From assembly GCA_050996405.1 (NCBI GenBank), contig JBPCRW010000184.1, positions 1 to 7,436 of the forward strand: a stretch of DNA of 7,436 nucleotides, written 5' to 3'. The DNA is from JBPCRW01 sp050996405. GTDB lineage: Bacteria > Acidobacteriota > Blastocatellia > Pyrinomonadales > Pyrinomonadaceae. The notes under the pieces were generated by a model that saw only the letters and a program-made list of their open reading frames with translations, searched no databases and was not told the origin of the DNA. Made by a program: the position numbers and the translations under genes. Positions 1-5,500 of this stretch are shown here, in pieces. Position 1 is the stretch's first letter; each line of letters begins with the position of its first letter.

Positions 1-482
1 CAGATTTTTTCAGCCCGCTGAGTCTGCCGATGGATAATTATAATCTGAGATTAGATCGAGGTCTTTCAAATCTAGATCAAACGCACAAATTAAATGTCAG
101 CTTCAATTTTGATATTTTAAAAAACATCAATATCTCGCCGTCCTTTAGGCTGGAGTCCGGTTTTCCATACACGATAACCACCGGAAAAGATGATAACGGA
201 GATACCGTTTTTAATGACCGTCCGATTGGTATCGGCATAAACAGCGAACGCGGAGAGTGGCTTAAACAAGCCGACGTGCGAATTAGATGGAAGTTTCCTG
301 TTAAATATTTCGGTATAACGGATAAGAGGCGTTCTTTAAGTCTAAATGCGAACGTCAGAAATTTATTTAATACTGCCAATCTTATCAATTATGTAGGGGT
401 TCAAACATCTCCTTATTTTAGGCAGGCAACGTCTGCCAGAAACTCTCGCAGTATTGAACTTGGATTATCATTTGGATTCTAA
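1..482 (+). CDS. C-terminal part of an Oar-like TonB-dependent outer-membrane receptor (5' truncated by window edge)
   Basis: The frame is open from the left edge (codons in phase with position 3) to a TAA at 480-482, giving about 159 visible residues. The ATG at 30 is internal and not the real start. The sequence alternates beta-strand-like segments and carries blocks I recognise from the C-terminal barrel of acidobacterial Oar/carboxypeptidase-regulatory-domain TonB-dependent receptors: SGFPYTITTG, then D-D-N-G-D, then NDRP-IGIG, later NVRNLFNTANL and YVGVQTSPYF. It ends in GLSFGF; a terminal Phe is the usual outer-membrane barrel signature recognised by the BAM complex. Family members are around 1000 residues, so most of the barrel, the plug and the N-terminal regulatory domain lie off-window. 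The transported substrate cannot be told from this piece. Composition is AT-richer (about 39% GC by hand count) than the genes to its right. It converges tail-to-tail with the next gene with no gap. Confidence 0.85.
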   Translation, partial: DFFSPLSLPMDNYNLRLDRGLSNLDQTHKLNVSFNFDILKNINISPSFRLESGFPYTITTGKDDNGDTVFNDRPIGIGINSERGEWLKQADVRIRWKFPVKYFGITDKRRSLSLNANVRNLFNTANLINYVGVQTSPYFRQATSARNSRSIELGLSFGF

Positions 483-1334
483 TCAGCGGTTTGTTTCCGG
501 TAAAAGCTCGTAATTGCCCATCGCGCGATTGTGCGCGTCGAGCGCGCCGACGGCATCGGCGGTCGCGTCGAGCATTTGTTTGGTCATCGAAATCGAATCG
601 CTCAATTGTTCAAAATCGAGCAGAGAGAATTTTTCGGGCGTGGACATCGTGACAATTTCGTCGTTGAGATAACCAAAGAAATTTTCGATTGACTGAAGCT
701 GACCTTCGACGAGTTTGACCGAGCGTTCGAGTTCGTCAAACGAACCGATACGGCGTTTTAAAATTTCGACGTTGGTTTGCTGAACCCGTTTGGTTTTTTC
801 GTCCGTCGCGCTTTCCGCCGCGCGATAGGCTTGGGCAAGCTGGTTATGGACGGCTTGCCGATTGATTGATTTTAAATGCTGTTTGCGGCGGCGATAAACT
901 TCCAGCAGGTCGACGAAATCTTCCCAACGCTGGTCGAGCGAAGTCAGATTTGACGGCAATTCTTTCGCGCCGGTAAATTTATGATAATTTTTATAAATCT
1001 GTTCCTTCTGCCAGCGTAAGTATTCGACGGCTTCACGCTCGCGCGAGCTAAAAGATTTTATCAATTTTTCGCGGTCGGCTTTGTTGAGTTCGCGGCGGCG
1101 CGTTTTTTCGCGGGTGTCAATCAGACGACGGTAAGCAGGCAAAAGCGGCACGATAAACATATAGACGACTTCGCAAATCAGCGCGAGGAGCAGCGGAATA
1201 ACCGACTGTGTATAAGCCGCCGCCACCGCAAAACCCGCTAATCCCCAGAAATTAACCGGCTCTTTGACGGCTTCTTTGGCGTATTTGGTGTTGAATCGGC
1301 TGATTTCCTGTTGATATTTTGCAATGTCCGCCAT
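483..1334 (-). CDS. Membrane-anchored helix-rich protein of unknown function, downstream of pspA
   Basis: I do not recognise this family. From the ATG at 1334 it encodes 283 residues. A TTG at 1373 would add 13 basic residues (giving 296); neither start has a good Shine-Dalgarno, so ATG is preferred only by default. Residues about 30-66 form one long or two short hydrophobic helices (from WGLAGFAVAAAY to FIVPLLP), probably a membrane hairpin. A strongly basic stretch (about residues 68-95, many Arg/Lys) follows, then a mostly helical, charged body with heptad-like Leu/Ile spacing to the end, likely coiled coil. No signal peptide, catalytic motif or metal site is visible. It lies 82 nt (43 nt with the TTG start) after the pspA stop in the same direction, so co-transcription is likely, and a membrane-tethered partner of PspA is a reasonable inference. 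The architecture loosely recalls XpaC-type proteins (N-terminal membrane hairpin plus helical domain), but I see no sequence motif that proves it. Confidence 0.8.
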   Translation of the reverse strand: MADIAKYQQEISRFNTKYAKEAVKEPVNFWGLAGFAVAAAYTQSVIPLLLALICEVVYMFIVPLLPAYRRLIDTREKTRRRELNKADREKLIKSFSSREREAVEYLRWQKEQIYKNYHKFTGAKELPSNLTSLDQRWEDFVDLLEVYRRRKQHLKSINRQAVHNQLAQAYRAAESATDEKTKRVQQTNVEILKRRIGSFDELERSVKLVEGQLQSIENFFGYLNDEIVTMSTPEKFSLLDFEQLSDSISMTKQMLDATADAVGALDAHNRAMGNYELLPETNR

Positions 1335-1416
1335 AAAATTTTTGTTCGCTTGAGTTCTCAATTTCTGATTCAACTTTTTCGATTCGCGTTGCTTTTTGCG
1401 CTAATATCGGGCAAGT

Positions 1417-2199
1417 TCACTTTCCCTTTTCGTTCGTTTCGTTTAGCAAACCAGCGTCAAGTATTTCGGAATCTTTTCCTTCGTCCGCGCTGGCTGAAAT
1501 TTGTTTGCCTGCGTTGTTTGAACCCGCGCCGAGAAGCCCCATATTCTGTTTATATTCCAAAAGTTTATCCTGAAGTTGAATGTCCATCGCTTCGCGTTCG
1601 ATGTCCTGCATCTGCGTGTCAACGCTCGACGTTCCGAGTTGGAGTTTAGCTTCGGCAGCGGCAACGCGGCGGTCAATTTTTTCGCGCATCTCGTTAAAGG
1701 TCGAAGAATCGTCGCCGATATTAAAGGTCTCCATCGTCTGCGCGAGTTGTTCCTGAAGTTTGGCTTGTTTTGACGCGTTAATTAACTGCATTGCTTCCGC
1801 CGTGCGTTTTTCCAATTGCAGGCGATAATTATCACGCGCTTTTAAGGCTTGTTTGGAAGCACTTGAGGCTTGTTCGAGTTGGATGCCGGTTTTCTGCAAA
1901 TCAAGCTGTGCTTGCTGCAACTGTCCGATATAAGCTGTCGCAATATCGTCGCGTCCCATTTTCACCGACGCTTTGATTTTTGAATCGAGGTCAACGACTT
2001 GCTCGCTTAAACGCTCTTTGTTTTTCGCCAAAAGCCGTTCGGTCGCCATCACCTGCGCCACCGAGTTATTGAGTTCCGGCACGCGCTCGCGCATATCACG
2101 AATCGTCTGTTGTATAACCAGTTCGGGGTTTTCGATTTTGTCGAGTGCCGCCCCTGTATTCGCTCGAAAAATACGTTTAATTCTTGCCCACAGTCCCAT
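1417..2199 (-). CDS. pspA: PspA/IM30 (Vipp1-like) family membrane-stress protein
   Basis: 260 residues, close to Vipp1 and longer than E. coli PspA (222). The N-terminus, MGLWARIKRIFRANTG followed by ALDKIENPELVIQQTIRDM, matches the family opening: an amphipathic helix that inserts into stressed membranes, then the conserved (E/D)-x-P-E turn at Glu23-Asn24-Pro25-Glu26. Residues about 27-155 and 168-220 are long charged/Gln-rich helices, as expected for the ESCRT-III-like coiled-coil hairpin that polymerises into rings or rods on the inner face of the cytoplasmic membrane. Residues about 224-245 are a Gly/Ser/Asn/Asp-rich flexible linker, followed by a short Leu-containing tail (SEILDAGLLNE), reminiscent in layout, not sequence, of the Vipp1 C-terminal extension. 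The start is fixed by an AGGAG 9 nt upstream of the ATG. It heads a probable operon with the unknown membrane protein and is divergent from the alpha-2-macroglobulin gene. No pspF or pspB/C gene is visible. Confidence 0.93.
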   Translation of the reverse strand: MGLWARIKRIFRANTGAALDKIENPELVIQQTIRDMRERVPELNNSVAQVMATERLLAKNKERLSEQVVDLDSKIKASVKMGRDDIATAYIGQLQQAQLDLQKTGIQLEQASSASKQALKARDNYRLQLEKRTAEAMQLINASKQAKLQEQLAQTMETFNIGDDSSTFNEMREKIDRRVAAAEAKLQLGTSSVDTQMQDIEREAMDIQLQDKLLEYKQNMGLLGAGSNNAGKQISASADEGKDSEILDAGLLNETNEKGK

Positions 2200-2208
2200 T
2201 TTTATTGA

Positions 2209-2213
2209 CTCCT
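2209..2213 (-). promoter_or_regulatory. Ribosome-binding site of pspA
   Basis: On the minus strand this reads AGGAG, 9 nt upstream of the pspA ATG at 2199. It is the only strong Shine-Dalgarno in the window and supports this start codon. Confidence 0.8.
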
Positions 2214-2248
2214 AAATTAAATTCCAAACCAACCTCACGGCAACTTAC

Positions 2249-2278
2249 GAAACTTTTCCGCCTGCGGTTGCAAGTTTC
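2249..2278 (-). promoter_or_regulatory. Inverted repeat / nested hairpin in the pspA leader or promoter-proximal region
   Basis: GAAACTT (2249-2255) is the exact reverse complement of AAGTTTC (2272-2278). Inside the loop, CCGC (2258-2261) pairs with GCGG (2264-2267), giving a two-tier hairpin about 50-80 nt upstream of the pspA ATG. It sits next to the TATACT boxes at 2279-2295, so it could be an operator overlapping the transcription start or a 5' leader hairpin. There is no U-tract that would make it a terminator. Its function is inferred. Confidence 0.45.
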
Positions 2279-2363
2279 AGTATAACTAAAGTATAGCAAG
2301 AAATCCGATTTGGTTGAAATCCTTTTAGTTTTTAATACTTTTTTTCGACATTTTGCAAGTTTC
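2268..2363. repeat. 11-bp direct repeat TTGCAAGTTTC in the divergent intergenic region
   Basis: Identical copies lie at 2268-2278 and 2353-2363, 85 bp apart (about eight helical turns). Each contains AAGTTTC; the first copy is also the right arm of the 2249-2278 hairpin, and the second runs into the palindrome GTTTCCGAAAC (2359-2369). This pattern is compatible with binding sites of a shared regulator, but no regulator is identifiable in the window. Confidence 0.5.
2279..2319 (-). promoter_or_regulatory. Candidate sigma-70-type promoter for pspA with two -10 boxes
   Basis: Read on the minus strand, TATACT (plus-strand 2290-2295) matches five of six positions of TATAAT. It is preceded by TTTCAA (plus-strand 2314-2319) at an 18-bp spacing; that -35 box is poor. 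A second TATACT (plus-strand 2279-2284) lies 11 bp downstream, about one helical turn away, and could be an alternative start or a duplicated element. Transcription would begin about 70-85 nt before the ATG. I searched for a sigma-54 -24/-12 pair, the hallmark of proteobacterial psp promoters, and did not find one. Confidence 0.4.
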
Positions 2364-2423
2364 CGAAACGCGCGGCGTTCAAAAAGCCGGAAGCGTTAAA
2401 AACATTCGCGGCTCGCGTTGGTT

Positions 2424-2451
2424 TTGAAAAGCGAAAATGAAGTAACATAAG
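2424..2451 (+). promoter_or_regulatory. Weak candidate promoter for the alpha-2-macroglobulin gene
   Basis: TTGAAA (2424-2429, five of six to TTGACA) is followed after 16 bp by CATAAG (2446-2451, four of six to TATAAT). A start about 20-25 nt before the ATG at 2480 would follow. The match is weak and chance similarity in this AT-rich stretch is quite possible. Confidence 0.2.
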
Positions 2452-2479
2452 CCGCAGAAAATTTTCGGGAAACAAAAAA

Positions 2480-2569
2480 ATGAAACGATTTAAAGCACTG
2501 ATTTCTCTTAATCTGATTATTGCGATTTACGCGGGTTTAATCGCGCCGTTCGGTTTAACGGCGAGCGCG
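2480..2569 (+). other. Signal peptide of the alpha-2-macroglobulin-like protein
   Basis: The first 30 residues show a basic n-region (MKRFK), a hydrophobic core (ALISLNLIIAIYAGLIA) and a c-region ending Thr-Ala-Ser-Ala before Gln31, a good signal peptidase I site (A-x-A). There is no Cys near the cleavage point, so unlike E. coli YfhM, which is a lipoprotein, this protein is not predicted to be lipidated. It would be free in the periplasm, secreted, or held by uncleaved signal sequence. Confidence 0.8.
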
Positions 2570-5500
2570 CAAAAAGTTCGCCTCGCAACTCCGGCTGCAA
2601 ATATGAATAATCCACAAAACGAAAACGGCTTGAAATTTCGTTTGAGCGAAGGGACACAAGGCGCGGAAAATCGCGCGACGACTCCGCCCGCGAAAGCTGA
2701 CGCGCTTTCGGATGCGGAAACATCGGGAATTTATAAACGCCTGCCCGCGATAAAAACGGAAAAGGAAGACCAGACGGATTTTGCCAAACGCGCGGGAAGC
2801 CTTCCGCCGCCGAAAACGGGCAAAAAAATCGAGCAAAAATTTCCCGCGCCCGAACAAATTCAGCCGCCGAATCAAAACCTTGCAAACACGCTCGAAGTCG
2901 TGCGCTTTTCGCCCGAAGGCGCGGTCAATCTCGCGCCCGATTTAAACGTCACGTTTTCGCAAGCAATGGTCGCCGTTACTTCGCAGGAACAGTCGGCGCA
3001 AAACGTTCCCGTGCAGGTTTCGCCCGCTTTGCCCGAAGGCAACTGGCGTTGGTTGGGAACGAAAACGCTGATGTTCGACGCGAAAAAACGCTTTCCGATG
3101 GCGACGAAATTCACCGTCAAAATTCCCGCCGGAACGAAATCCGCCACCGGACAAGTTTTGCAAAAAGATGTTATCTGGAATTTTCAAACGCCGCCGCCGG
3201 CTGTCGAAACGATGATTCCCAGCGGGCAGACGACGCGGCGCGACGCGCTGATGTTTATTTCGTTTGACCAAGAGATAAATGCGGAAGCGGTTTTATCGAA
3301 AATTTCGGTTTTCGGCGGAACTCCGAAATTAAAAATTCGTCTTGCCACGCAAGCGGAAATTGATGCCGATTCGAGCATTTCCTACTACGCGAAACAGGCG
3401 CAGCCGAATCGCTGGCTGGCTTTTCGCGCCGTCAACGCCGACGGTTCAACCGAAAACGCCTTGCCCGCCGATTCTCTTATTACGGTGGCAGTTGAAAAGG
3501 GAACGCCGTCGGCGGAAGGACCTTTGACGACGGAAAAAGATCAACTCTTTAGTTTCAAAACCTACGGCGCGTTTAAATTCGCCGACGCGCGGTGCGGCTG
3601 GAACGGCGGAGTCTGCACGCCGTCCGAACCTTTTATTTTTCATTTCACAAACCCGCTTGACGCGAAAAGTTTTACGAAGGATTTAGTCAAAATCGAACCA
3701 GCGATTGAGAATCCGCGAATCTATGTTTCAGGCGATTATTTGTATATCGAAGGCTATAAAAAGGGACGGACAGCTTACACCGTCACTGTTGACGGCGCGT
3801 TAAAAGACGCTTTTGACCAAACGCTCGGCGCGGCAATTACTAAAACTTTTAACGTCGGCGCGGCTGAACCGAATCTTTACGCGCAGGGCGGCGCGATGGT
3901 CACGCTCGACCCGACGGCGAAACCTTCGTTTTCGATTTATACGACGAATTACGCGACAGCGAAAATGAAAATCTATCGCGTCGCGCCTTCGGATTGGAAA
4001 CAATTTCAGGAATACGTGCGCCGCATAAATTATGACGACAAAACACAAAAACCGACGATTCCGGGAAAACTCGTCGCCGATAAAATCGTCCAGATTGAAA
4101 ACAAACCGGATGAATTAGTCGAAACGCGAATTGATTTAAGCGAATATCTCGACAATGGTTTCGGGCATTTGATTTTGGACATCGAGCCGCCCGTCAGGAA
4201 AAATCAAAATGACCGCACGCGGATTTTTACTTGGGTTCAATCAACGCAAATCGGTTTGGATGCGTTTGTTGATAATCAGGAACTTGTCGGTTTTGCGACG
4301 GATTTGAAGAATGGAAAACCACTTCCGGGCGTTGAACTTTCGATTTATCCGAATGGCTCAAGAGTCCAGAGTCCAGAGTCCAGAGTCCAGAGTCAAAACA
4401 CGCAAACGTGGACGGATTGGTTTTACAGTTGGTTTGCGTCGAACGAGAAACCGAAAGGTCCGAGCGCGGCGGATGAAAACGGCGATGCGGTTGAATTGGA
4501 AACCATCGAAGAAGCACAGACAAATCAGACGGGTGACAACGGGATTTTGCGCCTGCCTTTGCCGGACGCGCAAGCCGCGCAGCAAAATGTTTTGATTGCC
4601 CGACGCGGAAAGGACGTTTCATTTTTGCCGGAAAACACCGATTACTACTGGCAGGAAAAAGGAAACTGGTTTAAAAAGCCGGACATCAATTCGCTGCGCT
4701 GGTTCGTTTTTGACGACAGGCAAATGTATCGCCAGAAGGAAGAAGTTTCTGTCAAAGGTTACGTTCGAGTTTATGAAGGCGGAAAATTTGGTGACATCGC
4801 CGCGCTTGGCGACAATGCGAGCGGAATTACTTATTCCGTCAAAGATTCGCGCAACAACGAAATCGGCAAAGGCGCGGCGACTCTAAATAATTTCGGCGCG
4901 TTTGATTTTAAATTCAAACTGCCCGACAACGCCAATCTCGGTTATTCGCGCGTCGAACTTTCCGCAAACAGTTCTTTGACCGGAAACACTTTTCAACATC
5001 CTTTCCAGATTCAGGAATTTCGTCGTCCAGAATTTGAAGTGACAGCGAAAAATGAAACCGAGCCGCCGTATCTCGTCAAATCGAGCGCGATGGTTTCCGT
5101 CAACGCCAGCTATTACGCGGGCGGGGGTTTGGCGAACGCCGAAGCGAATTGGACCGTCACTTCAACGCCGACGAATTACACGCCGCCGAATCGTTCGGAT
5201 TTTACATTCGGCAAATGGATTCCTTGGTGGGGCAATTATTACAACAATAATTACAATCTGACGACGACGCAAAATTTTAAAGGCATCACCGATGCAAGCG
5301 GCAAACATCTTTTGAAAATTGATTTCGAGTCGGCAAATCCGCCGCGCCCGTATAACGTCACGGCGAGCGCGAGGGTGCAGGATGTTAATCGTCAGACGTT
5401 TGCGAGTTCGACAAATCTTTTGGTTCATCCGTCGGATTTGTATATCGGCACAAAAACGCCGCGCACGTTTGTCCAAAAGGGCGAAAAAATCACGGTTGAA

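Larger units (their letters stand above)
2200..2479. other. Divergent intergenic region between pspA and the alpha-2-macroglobulin gene
   Basis: This 280-bp AT-rich gap separates two divergent starts and must hold both promoters. No convincing small ORF was seen. It contains the pspA ribosome-binding site, two TATACT boxes facing pspA, a hairpin at 2249-2278, an 11-bp direct repeat (TTGCAAGTTTC) and the palindrome GTTTCCGAAAC at 2359-2369. The alpha-2-macroglobulin start has only a weak upstream GGGAA (2467-2471). The individual elements are listed separately. Confidence 0.8.

Noticed and set aside
521..536. GC-rich hairpin CGCGC-N6-GCGCG just past the convergent stops as a terminator for the receptor gene
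   Set aside because: The stem is only 5 bp, lies within the minus-strand coding region and is not followed by a T-tract on either strand.
1311..1649. Plus-strand open frame spanning the pspA/unknown-gene junction
   Set aside because: It overlaps the 3' end of a clear PspA gene and the 5' end of its neighbour on the other strand; the Arg/Phe/Leu-rich protein has no recognisable features.
2290..2330. Sigma-54 promoter for pspA
   Set aside because: A TTGCT is present on the minus strand, but there is no GG at the required distance from the GC and no TGGCAC-like -24 box.
2517..3147. Overlapping minus-strand open frames opposite the signal peptide and N-terminal linker
   Set aside because: They overlap each other and the strong plus-strand gene, show no ribosome-binding site or recognisable domain, and have a shadow-type composition rich in Arg and Phe.
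4361..4394. Possibility that the heptamer array is an assembly artefact or marks a pseudogene
   Set aside because: The reading frame is open and family-like on both sides of the array in the same phase, so the present copy number is consistent with a functional gene.
4227..4622. Minus-strand open frame containing DSGLWTLDSGLL
   Set aside because: The peptide is just the antisense reading of the AGAGTCC heptamer array, inside a well-supported plus-strand gene.
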